A DNA stretch of 15,454 nucleotides, from contig MU603203.1 of assembly GCA_025201865.1 (NCBI GenBank), forward strand, positions 1 through 15,454. Reading direction: 5' to 3'. The notes beneath the pieces were generated by a model. That model saw only the letters and a program-made list of their open reading frames with translations, did no database searches and had not been told where the DNA came from. The position numbers and the translations under genes are program-made. Every line of letters begins with the position of its first letter. Position 1 is the stretch's first letter. The stretch comes from Ramicandelaber brevisporus. Its lineage: Eukaryota > Kickxellomycota > Ramicandelaberales > Ramicandelaberaceae. This document shows, piece after piece, positions 8,630 to 15,454 of this stretch.

Positions 8630-11600
8630 ATGGTTGAGAGTTGCAGACGAAGCTGCAAAGTCGGCCGAGATTGTTGGAATCCAATAATCTGGAGTATGAT
8701 GATGATAGTACGATTGCTTTGATAATTGATGAGCATTCCGTTGATAGTGCTGCTGCGGCTGCTGCAGTTGCAGTGATTGTTTTGTTGGAGTTGGGAATGA
8801 GGTGAGACTTGGCATTTTCTTTGGACGGACCAGCCGAACAATCTTGCTGAGTGCGCTACCCTTTGATCCTCCTCCACTACCACCGCTACCACCACTGCTG
8901 TTGTTGCTGTTGCTGTTGTTGCTGTTACCGGAGATGTCAACAGAACCGCTGCCAAGGAGAATGCTGTGGATTTTGCTGCCGCGCTTACCGAGCTTCTTTT
9001 GCTGACCAGAAAAGATATTGCTGAGATTGGAGCTGGAGAAGCTGCCGTTACGAGCATTGAATGGCGCATTAACTGGCGTCTGAGCAAACGAGTCGTATGA
9101 CTCTTCAATCTCGTCGTCATCGTCGTCGAGATTCATGAATCCGCGTGGTTCTGATGGACGTGACTGTGGCGCTGTTGCTGATGCGTGGGACGTGGTAGCC
9201 ACCGTTGTGAATGCCGGCTGCTGTGGAGAATGGAGATCATACAATGATATCGAACGACGCAGCTCGGCACTGGTCATTCTGGAAGCACGCGACATTGTTG
9301 ATGCCACATGACCAGCAGCAATGGCAGACGGACGACGCGACTCAGAAAGAGCAACATGCAAGTCCTTGTTTTCAACACCAAGACGCTTTTGGATAGCGTT
9401 AATCGAACCAGATCCAACGGCCACAGCAACTGGAGTTGATCGAAGAGAAGACTGACGCTGATGAATTCTGGGAATCTGTTGCAGTTGATGACTCTGAAAA
9501 GACGGTGGATGTGGCATAGGCGGCAATGGTTTAACTAACAGGTCAGACTGCGGAAGCCACACAGTTGCTGCCGTGGCCGCTGCCAGTGCTGCTGCATCAT
9601 ACTGGCGGAAATGCGATGCATCATTCTGCATACAAAAGGAATCTGATGCATTGGAGCTTGTGGTGGTAGTGGTAGTGGTAGTGGCGTTGAAGCTGTGAAG
9701 CTCACGAATGGAACCAACTTTGAGAGAATCTGGTGACGTTACGCATCCAAAGCTGTCAGACGCTGTTGTCGTAGTAGTGTTTAGGCTGGCGGTTGAGATA
9801 GAAGGCGGTTGAAGCGCTGCAGACATCCAACTGTACCCACCACTCGCGGCTTGTCCAGCATCAGTTCGAATCTTGGATGGAACCGGAGTTGCAATTGTCA
9901 CAGCGCGTGGCTGAATTGGAAGTGGCATGTTGCCAGCCGAAGGGATTCCCAAGAGACGAGCTGCCTTGTCGGTCGGACGCTGCTGTGTCTGCTCCCCAGT
10001 ACCAAGAATAGCGCACATTGTTGGAGAGAAGATTTCGGGAAGCTCAGAGTCAGAATCATCATTGCCATCATTGGCATTGTTATCATCCATAACATCCATA
10101 GAGTCACCGTCATCGACAACAGGGAAATTGTGTTCAACCAACAAGACTTCATCCATAAGCGGAATCGGTACGAGAACATGTGGTGACGGCATTATTGACG
10201 ATATTGTTGACACTGGTGTAGCTGTTGAAGCAGTGCTATTAGCAGAACCAACTACATGTCGAGGGACTGGCGGCAGTGGACGAGCAGCATAATACAGCCG
10301 AGCAATGATTGATCTCAACGAATTTAACCACTGCATCATGTCATCCTTGTCTTCTGCTTGTAAAAAGAATGTATTGTATGGCGCACCAGAAACATCACTG
10401 CGACCACTGCCACCACCACTTCCACTACCACCGTTAACAGAGTTGCTCATTGAGGTATCTGATGGCACACTGTGAATCGATGATGAAGATGATGCAGTCG
10501 CAGAACCACTTTGATAACCACCACTGAAGCTGCTGCCATTGTTGAGTTGCTTTGGTTGACGGATCTCAATAACCCATTCACGCTCTGGATACTGATTTGA
10601 TACAAATGCAACTGTATCTGCAGTCAGCCGAAGAGCCTTTTCACTCCATTCACCAGCGGAGTTTGATCGGTGCTTACGACGGATGACATCAAGTGGGCTT
10701 TGAGGCTGCTGCTGCTGTAGAGAAGAGATGCTGTCCATTGAGACCAAGCTAACCATTGACTGTGAGAAATCAGCTGGCTGCGGCGGTGATTGGCTCGATG
10801 GACTCGACTTGAATCGATACAAGCAGCAGGATACTTCGCCAAGCACCTTCAAGTGACGAGCAGCCTTGGGTTCCGACCGAGGTGATTTGACAAACACATC
10901 AACTTCATTGGTGCCCTCATCCATCATTGCCTCTGAAATGGACGGAGGCTGCGGCTGTGGCTGTGAATGATGTTGGTCACGCGGAATGCCAATCAGAATG
11001 AGATATCTTCGCTTCCACTGTTTGCTACGAGTCAAGAGTCGTCTTGCTGCTGCACTTGCAGAGCTACCAACACCACTGCTTTTGTCATGTTCACTGCTAG
11101 TTGCTGCTGCTGCTGTTGCTGTTGACGTTGCTGACGCTGATAAAGTGTCCAGATACCAAATCCAACCAGATTTCATTGCAAAGGGGTCCAAGTCGTTCAA
11201 AGATACACGTGGGGGGTTGTGAGGAAGTGATGCGAGATGAGTAATGTAGCCAATATCCAACTGTTGTGGAGGCGGAGGAGGTAGCGGCTGTTGCGGAGGC
11301 TGAATCGAGAATCTCACCCTCTGCTGCTGCTGCTGCTGCTGCTCTCGACCACCAGCTGTTGTTGTTGTTGCTGTTGTCGACGAACTGCTGGCGGTGTTTG
11401 ATGTGACGGTGCTACTGTACGTGTGAGTGCTGAGGTTACTAATGATGCTGGGTCTCGATGATGGGGCTGAAATTGACGGCCTGGATTGGAGTAGTGGGTG
11501 AACAAACAAGCCACCGTGAGAAGAACCAACAGTAGCAGTCTGCGGAGGCTGATGCAATAGACGCGTTCGGACCGCCGACAGATTGATAATGCTAGTAGAA

Positions 11601-13327
11601 GTGGCAGCACTGTTGGTGATGGATCGGGACCTGTCATCTGAGGAAGGCGCTGTGAATGATCGATAAGAGCGTCCACCACGATGGATGCTGCTGTTAGAGT
11701 TCGACTTGGTGGCTGCATTGACTGCGAGGGAAACAGCTGCAATGCTGTCATTGCCAACTACGACGCCACTGCCACCACAAGCTGGAGTGCAGTCGCTGAA
11801 TGAACGCTCGCGTGATAACGTTGATCTGACGGATGTTGCAGAATGTGCTGGCGATAGCGAAGAAGGCGATGGTGTAGTTGCTGTACCGCTGCTGCCGCTA
11901 CTGCCGCTACTGCTACTGCTACTGCGAGTGTGGCCAGTTAGGTTTGTACTTCGTCTGGCTCCAGATCGAAGTGCATGCGGTGATGGCATAATCCATGGCT
12001 GATAGAATTCCACATGTTCAGTTGAATTGTTCATGTTGCTAGAGTTGCTAGAGTTACTAGAGTTATTGATGTTGATGTTGCTGTTACCATGTGCATGAAG
12101 CAAGTCAACAAGGCAGTTGTCGAGTGTGTCGAGATGGCGCCTGAACCGTGGATAGACTCGTACATTGCCAGGCTGAGCCAGTCCAAACCACGAGCCATCA
12201 GTAAATGCACATTCTGGCTGAACATGGTGATTCTCGGTAACTTCTGACGCTGCAGGTGCTGTGGCAGATACTGAATTAGACACAAGTGGTGATACAAAAG
12301 ACTCGATTTCGCTCGAGGAAATATATACAGTGGTGAACGATGTCGACGGTGTAACAAGTGCCAGTGGTGAATGTATCTTGACAAAGCCAGACGATGATGA
12401 CGCAGAAACAGACCGGCTTCCTCTGCCTCCTGCTAGTGGAGTGCTACTGCTGCTGCTGTTATTGTTGCTGCTGTTATTGTTGCTGCTGTTATTGTTGCTG
12501 TTACTGCCGTTGCCGTTACTGTTGCTGTTGTTTGAGTACATACCATCAGCGAATGAAGAGAAGGCAGATACAGATGGTGACAATAGTAAACTCGCCATAC
12601 TATCGCTTGGATAAGTGGCTGAAGTTGGAGTTGGAGTTGCTGCTGCTGACAATTGTGGTAACAGTGGAACGAGTCCAGAGGGCAAACGCGCAGAGTTGTT
12701 TGCACTGAAGCTGGCTGTTGTTGGTGATAACGATGCAGTCTGATATTGTTGTTTTTGAGATTGTAATGGCTGCTCAGTGGCTGGAGGAGTATCACTGTCG
12801 TCGTTGTTTTCGCTGGTATCAGTGTTAAAGTGAGAGTCGCTATTACTGCTACTGCTACTATTGCTGTTGCTGTTTCTGTTGTTGTTGTTGCCGCAAGATG
12901 TGATGTTTGCGTCGGCGTCGCATTTTTCTGCTCGGCTGCCGCTCTCAGTTGTGTCAGGAGTAACTTTAATAGCCGGGTTGTGGCTTTCAATTTCAGTACT
13001 GTCAGATTCCGCGGCGACCGAAAAAGTTGAAGAAGAGGAAGCTGCATCTATAGTGATAGCGTGGGTAAATGCGGCATCTGTAGTCGTGGTAATTGCCAAC
13101 AAAGCGTTTTCGTGATGCGTGCGAAATAGTTGCGACATGGATAGACTCTGTTGCTGCTGCTGCTGCTGTTGAAGTAGAGGCTGAAGCTCGTCATTGTAGC
13201 CGATGCCATGTTCTTCAAGTGGGACCATGTCGACGATAAGCAGTGACGATGCGCGACTACTGTCGTTACTGGCATCAATCTGTTGCTGTTGATCGTGGCC
13301 GGGACGAGCTGTGAGAGGATCCTCCAT
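8618..13327 (-). CDS. Large low-complexity protein with an interrupted PH domain
   Basis: A single open frame of 1569 codons starts at ATG 13327; an in-frame TGA at 13342-13340 lies just upstream, supporting this start. I do not recognise an orthologue. The only clear domain is a pleckstrin homology (PH) domain at about residues 718-1008. It begins MKSGWIWYL, continues KQWKRRYLILIG (Trp771), HLKVLGEVSCCLYRF (about 825-840), LRLTADTVAFVSN, REWVIEI (Trp918) and ends in FFLQAEDKDDMMQWLNSL with the near-invariant helix Trp1000. PH domains usually have about 100 residues and bind phosphoinositides or proteins at membranes; this one is near 290 because of insertions. Other parts: poly-Gln at 53-60, Asn/Ser runs near 280-292, a Pro-rich stretch just before the PH domain, poly-Thr near residue 1220, an acidic run DDDDDEIEE near 1400 and a basic segment SKIVRLVRPKK near 1495-1505. 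A signalling or scaffold role at a membrane is inference only. Confidence 0.8.
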   Translation of the reverse strand: MEDPLTARPGHDQQQQIDASNDSSRASSLLIVDMVPLEEHGIGYNDELQPLLQQQQQQQQSLSMSQLFRTHHENALLAITTTTDAAFTHAITIDAASSSSTFSVAAESDSTEIESHNPAIKVTPDTTESGSRAEKCDADANITSCGNNNNRNSNSNSSSSSNSDSHFNTDTSENNDDSDTPPATEQPLQSQKQQYQTASLSPTTASFSANNSARLPSGLVPLLPQLSAAATPTPTSATYPSDSMASLLLSPSVSAFSSFADGMYSNNSNSNGNGSNSNNNSSNNNSSNNNSSSSSTPLAGGRGSRSVSASSSSGFVKIHSPLALVTPSTSFTTVYISSSEIESFVSPLVSNSVSATAPAASEVTENHHVQPECAFTDGSWFGLAQPGNVRVYPRFRRHLDTLDNCLVDLLHAHGNSNININNSSNSSNSSNMNNSTEHVEFYQPWIMPSPHALRSGARRSTNLTGHTRSSSSSSGSSGSSGTATTPSPSSLSPAHSATSVRSTLSRERSFSDCTPACGGSGVVVGNDSIAAVSLAVNAATKSNSNSSIHRGGRSYRSFTAPSSDDRSRSITNSAATSTSIINLSAVRTRLLHQPPQTATVGSSHGGLFVHPLLQSRPSISAPSSRPSIISNLSTHTYSSTVTSNTASSSSTTATTTTAGGREQQQQQQQRVRFSIQPPQQPLPPPPPQQLDIGYITHLASLPHNPPRVSLNDLDPFAMKSGWIWYLDTLSASATSTATAAAATSSEHDKSSGVGSSASAAARRLLTRSKQWKRRYLILIGIPRDQHHSQPQPQPPSISEAMMDEGTNEVDVFVKSPRSEPKAARHLKVLGEVSCCLYRFKSSPSSQSPPQPADFSQSMVSLVSMDSISSLQQQQPQSPLDVIRRKHRSNSAGEWSEKALRLTADTVAFVSNQYPEREWVIEIRQPKQLNNGSSFSGGYQSGSATASSSSSIHSVPSDTSMSNSVNGGSGSGGGSGRSDVSGAPYNTFFLQAEDKDDMMQWLNSLRSIIARLYYAARPLPPVPRHVVGSANSTASTATPVSTISSIMPSPHVLVPIPLMDEVLLVEHNFPVVDDGDSMDVMDDNNANDGNDDSDSELPEIFSPTMCAILGTGEQTQQRPTDKAARLLGIPSAGNMPLPIQPRAVTIATPVPSKIRTDAGQAASGGYSWMSAALQPPSISTASLNTTTTTASDSFGCVTSPDSLKVGSIRELHSFNATTTTTTTTSSNASDSFCMQNDASHFRQYDAAALAAATAATVWLPQSDLLVKPLPPMPHPPSFQSHQLQQIPRIHQRQSSLRSTPVAVAVGSGSINAIQKRLGVENKDLHVALSESRRPSAIAAGHVASTMSRASRMTSAELRRSISLYDLHSPQQPAFTTVATTSHASATAPQSRPSEPRGFMNLDDDDDEIEESYDSFAQTPVNAPFNARNGSFSSSNLSNIFSGQQKKLGKRGSKIHSILLGSGSVDISGNSNNSNSNNSSGGSGGSGGGSKGSALSKIVRLVRPKKMPSLTSFPTPTKQSLQLQQPQQHYQRNAHQLSKQSYYHHHTPDYWIPTISADFAASSATLNHINN
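10300..11176 (-). other. PH domain split by four low-complexity insertions
   Basis: Within the 1569-residue protein, the core strands of the PH fold are recognisable but separated by long Ser/Ala/Gln/Pro/Gly-rich insertions. These lie at about residues 728-766, 779-823, 838-890 and 924-980. The strand and helix blocks keep typical residues: Gly-Trp in strand 1, Trp-Lys-Arg-Arg-Tyr in strand 2 and Trp1000 in the C-terminal helix. The insertions lie in expected loops, so the fold may survive, but lipid binding cannot be judged. Confidence 0.75.
12452..12496 (-). repeat. 15-bp coding repeat (x3) encoding Asn/Ser runs
   Basis: The + strand unit GCTGCTGTTATTGTT occurs three times in tandem. It is translated on the minus strand as Asn-Asn-Asn-Ser-Ser, inside a longer Asn/Ser/Gly-rich segment of the PH protein. 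The unit length is a multiple of three, so expansion keeps the frame. Confidence 0.85.
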
Positions 13328-13355
13328 CAATGTTTCGAATCAAGCTACACGAGCC

Positions 13356-13382
13356 AAAAATAAAAAATAAAAAATAAAAAAT
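13356..13382. repeat. AAAAAAT heptanucleotide repeat
   Basis: About four 7-bp units of AAAAAAT (the first short by one A) lie 30 bases upstream of the PH-gene ATG. On the minus strand this is a strong T tract followed by GGCTCGTGTAG, resembling a polypyrimidine tract and 3' splice site. Confidence 0.75.
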
Positions 13383-13421
13383 GAAAAACAACAATAGCAG
13401 CAAGTAGTGACGGATTGTGCG

Positions 13422-13445
13422 TCAATGAATCAATGAATCAATGAA
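13422..13445. repeat. TCAATGAA octanucleotide repeat (x3)
   Basis: Three perfect contiguous copies of TCAATGAA lie about 95 bases upstream of the PH-gene start. On the minus strand the unit reads TTCATTGA. No function is recognised. Confidence 0.85.
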
Positions 13446-13654
13446 GTGCGAAACCAGAGAAAGGGACAGGAACAGAATGAGTATCAATGACGATCTTGTG
13501 TTGGAATATACGTGTACGTTGTAAAGGCGATTGTGGAACAAAAGGAAAACTGCTAGTATCGCAGTGGAAACTATTAGTAGTTCTCGAGAAACCACGGAAA
13601 AGAATACAATAGCACGTAATAATGATGGTCAGCACACACCAAAGTGACAAACGG

Positions 13655-13675
13655 CAAATAACAAATAACAAATAA
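13655..13675. repeat. CAAATAA heptanucleotide repeat (x3)
   Basis: Three perfect contiguous copies of CAAATAA lie about 330 bases upstream of the PH gene. On the minus strand the unit reads TTATTTG. It is the third distinct 7-8-bp triplet array in this upstream region. Confidence 0.85.
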
Positions 13676-14688
13676 GAGGCTGTTTGAGAAGGGAGGTGAA
13701 CAACACAAGTCGAGAAATGATGATAGTATATGCAGTGGCGAGTGTTGGATATCAGAGGGAAAGAAAAGAAAATAACGAGTACAAAAGCAAACGAGAAGGG
13801 CCGAGCCGAGGCAAGACGAGATAAGGGACAATGAAGAAGAAGAAAAAAAGGAAGGGCGTACAAGTCGGTCGCGAGAAAAATAGCAAATACGCGTCGTCGT
13901 AGTCGTGGCTGTCGGTTGAGAGTGGCGTTTTGTGCGCGGAGAGGGGTGTGCGTGTGCGTGGTTTTTATGCTGCTCGTTTTCTAAAGGATTACTCGGAGTG
14001 ACGAGAGAGCGCGAGTACTAACGGGGATAATTTCCAGTCGGAATAAGAAATGAGAAAAAGAAGAAGAAAAAGAAGAAAAGAAGGGCTACTTGTGTGGGAA
14101 TATTAATTGTGCTGGATCTTGATTAGGCAAGTCAATGTCAAACAGTAAGCTGCAGTCCGTCGCTCGTTAGTAGTACTTGGTCGCGAGAATATCTGTCAGA
14201 ATGGGGGAGTGGCAAACGGAAGTTGTAACAAAATCGGTCCTTCTTCCTCCTTTTTTTCTCGCTTTAAGTATTTGATTTGGAAAGTCAGCCAGGAGGAATG
14301 AACGGGAGGAAAGCGAGCGAGAGTGGCGTGCAAGTATCCTTTCAGATGGTACTAATGCACCCACGCCGTACTAGCGCAGCTACTATGCTATTGAATATAT
14401 CCGAGTTATGGATGAAGATCAAGTTTAATTGAACGAAGGCTTGAGTTACATCACGACGCCTTTAGTATGAAGGCTTTTGTGTGGACGACGCTAGCAGATG
14501 TTGAATGTGGCGAACGGAGGGTTTGCCTGCTGATCAATACAGGAGTTATACACTACCCAACTCCGACAGGAACTCAGCACACACTATAGTAACAATGTAC
14601 TAAAACGAGGTGAGAAAAGCAAGATATTTGAAAACGATGATAATACTAATAGACTAGCATGGGAAACGAAGATGAGCTAAAATAATGA

Positions 14689-14799
14689 AAGATACGACGG
14701 GTGATGGTGATGAAATAGAATTAGTTGAGCTTGAGCAAGTCCTCGACGACATTGCCGATCTTGCCATGGTGCTTGACGATGGAGGCACGCAGAACCTCG
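14689..14799. repeat. Inverted repeat, right arm
   Basis: This is the partner of bases 1-111, in opposite orientation: 108 of 111 positions match, and the coding 79 are identical. On this side homology must extend beyond 14799 into the UBA gene if the left copy is a full gene, but the left edge of the window prevents comparison. Homology stops at 14689 in the 3' UTR. Confidence 0.92.
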
Positions 14800-15454
14800 T
14801 CCTCGTGGATGCCAAAGCCCATTGAGCGGAGCGTCTTGAGATGCTCCTGGACCTCAGCCTCGTTCAATGCCGGCTGGTCGTGCGTGTGGTGAGGGTGAGG
14901 GTGATGGTGAGGGTGGTGGCGATGGCGTGGATGATGCGGGTGACCACGATTGCCAAATGGACCAAATGGACCAAATGGACCGCCTCGGCCGAATGGACCG
15001 CCAGCGCCAAATGGTCCACCCGCACCAAATGGACCACCTGCTCCGCCAAATGGTCCACCGCAAGGATGGCTGCGCTGTGCCCCGCCATCTGCGTCGCAGA
15101 AGTTGGCGTTGAAGTCCTCGAACTGCTTCTCGAAGGTCTTGACGGCGCTGTCGGTCAGCTGCGCGATCTTCTCCTGCAGCTGCGGGTTGGAGTTGACGGT
15201 CTCGCCAAACTCGCGCGCAACGTCGTGCAGCTGCTCAATCAGCTCGCCAAGCGACGGACCGGCCGGCGTCTCTTCTGCAGCGCTGGCTGCTGGCTGCGGC
15301 TCGGCGGCTGATGTGGTGTTGGCAGACGCGGCAGACCCGGCAGACTTGTCAGACTTGTCAGAGTCGGCAGACGCGGCGCCGGTGGAAGTGGAGGTGGAGG
15401 TGGAAGTGTATGCAGGCGGATCGGCAGAGCGCGGCACCTCCACCTTCTCGAAGA
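14721..15454 (-). CDS. His/Gly-rich UBA-domain protein (right copy, 5' part missing)
   Basis: The frame enters from the right edge (first full codons FEKVEVPRSADPP) and gives 243 residues to TAA at 14723-14721. No ATG is visible at the 5' side, so the N-terminus is outside the window. Order of parts: a Ser/Thr/Ala/Asp-rich linker (about 15-65); a predicted amphipathic helical stretch from SLGELIEQLHDV to KTFEKQFEDFNANF (about 68-120); a GGPFG pentapeptide repeat (about 131-165); a His/Pro-rich tract (about 168-192); and a C-terminal UBA domain (about 195-243) with LRSMGFG and VEDLLKLN. UBA domains bind ubiquitin. A C-terminal UBA after a disordered linker recalls SQSTM1/NBR1-type autophagy receptors or shuttle factors, but no PB1, ZZ or ubiquitin-like domain is visible here, so this is only a suggestion. 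Codon choice is strongly C/G-ending, unlike ECM29, suggesting high expression or a different origin. Confidence 0.85.
   Translation of the reverse strand, partial: FEKVEVPRSADPPAYTSTSTSTSTGAASADSDKSDKSAGSAASANTTSAAEPQPAASAAEETPAGPSLGELIEQLHDVAREFGETVNSNPQLQEKIAQLTDSAVKTFEKQFEDFNANFCDADGGAQRSHPCGGPFGGAGGPFGAGGPFGAGGPFGRGGPFGPFGPFGNRGHPHHPRHRHHPHHHPHPHHTHDQPALNEAEVQEHLKTLRSMGFGIHEDEVLRASIVKHHGKIGNVVEDLLKLN
14950..15060 (-). repeat. 15-bp coding repeat (GGPFG units) in the UBA protein
   Basis: The + strand shows repeated AAATGGWCCDCC-like blocks, translated on the minus strand as GGPFG units separated by Ala-Gly or Arg-Gly, ending in GPFGPFG. About seven Pro-Phe-Gly occurrences are seen. Phe/Gly-spaced repeats of this kind are typical of disordered, self-associating segments. 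Confidence 0.8.

Larger units (their letters stand above)
13328..14720. promoter_or_regulatory. Gene-poor 1.4 kb: upstream region of the PH gene and 3' flank of the UBA gene
   Basis: No supported gene is seen here on either strand. The PH gene starts at its left edge and the right UBA gene ends at its right edge, both on the minus strand, so it should hold the PH-gene promoter and 5' UTR and the UBA-gene 3' UTR. The + strand is purine-rich (for example GAA-rich 14051-14083), so the transcribed strand is pyrimidine-rich. Short tandem repeats are frequent in 13356-13675. A T-rich tract followed by TAG, read on the minus strand, ends at 13345 and could be the acceptor of a 5' UTR intron, but no donor was identified. 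Confidence 0.5.

Noticed and set aside
8611-9120. Minus-strand frame of 169 codons overlapping the end of the PH gene
   Set aside because: Out-of-frame reading of low-complexity coding DNA with no recognisable domain.
12261-12708. Plus-strand frames with long poly-Leu or poly-Cys runs
   Set aside because: They are antisense shadows of the Asn/Ser repeats of the PH gene (CTG/GTT repeats read on the other strand).
13345-13680. Direct repeats examined as a possible CRISPR array
   Set aside because: The units are 7-8 bp, contiguous and without spacers, in a eukaryotic gene context: simple tandem repeats.
13438-13863. Minus-strand frame of about 140 codons, very hydrophobic, looking like a membrane protein
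   Set aside because: It opens with TTG, not ATG, and its Phe/Leu/Ser-rich composition follows from the pyrimidine-rich strand. No family motif is seen.
14300-14640. Possible tRNA or other structured RNA gene in the gene-poor stretch
   Set aside because: No cloverleaf, GTTCGA-type T loop or matching acceptor stem could be put together on either strand.
14841-15311. Plus-strand frame with repeated Lys-Trp-Thr units
   Set aside because: Antisense shadow of the GGPFG repeats of the UBA gene. The minus frame has the UBA domain and a copy at the other window end.

Overview
The window is nuclear DNA from a eukaryote. The evidence is two short spliceosomal introns with GT/AG ends, a Rab GTPase, a proteasome-associated HEAT-repeat protein and large Ser/Asn/Gln-rich reading frames. 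Intron poverty (one intron in a gene of about 6.5 kb), compact spacing and abundant homopolymeric amino-acid runs suggest a unicellular eukaryote, most plausibly an opisthokont such as an early-diverging fungus or a unicellular holozoan. The genus cannot be fixed from the sequence alone.

Layout from left to right: (1) 1-79, the last 25 codons of a UBA-domain gene on the + strand, running in from outside the window. (2) 228-1164 (-), a Rab7/Ypt7 GTPase in two exons; its first exon is only nine codons, found by reading through the 301-base intron. (3) 1728-8383 (+), an ECM29 proteasome adaptor/scaffold homologue with a 17-codon first exon and a single 6.4-kb second exon, 2151 residues. (4) 8618-13327 (-), an intronless 1569-residue protein of unknown function, mostly low complexity, with one PH domain whose strands are separated by long insertions. 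(5) 13328-14720, about 1.4 kb without a convincing gene, probably the upstream region of the PH gene, rich in short tandem repeats. (6) 14721-15454 (-), the C-terminal 243 residues of a His/Gly-rich UBA-domain protein, cut by the right edge.

The two ends of the window are related. Bases 1-111 match the reverse complement of 14689-14799 with three transitions, and the coding part is identical. Two copies of the UBA gene therefore face each other across Rab7-ECM29-PH, as an inverted repeat of unknown full length.

Rab7 and ECM29 are divergently transcribed, with 563 bases between their start codons, so a shared promoter region is plausible. Rab7 works in late-endosome and vacuole/lysosome traffic. 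ECM29 tethers proteasome core and regulatory particles and has been linked to endosomes in animal cells. UBA domains bind ubiquitin. This loose degradation theme is inference from gene identity, not a demonstrated cluster. I see no mobile element, tRNA, rRNA or CRISPR array.
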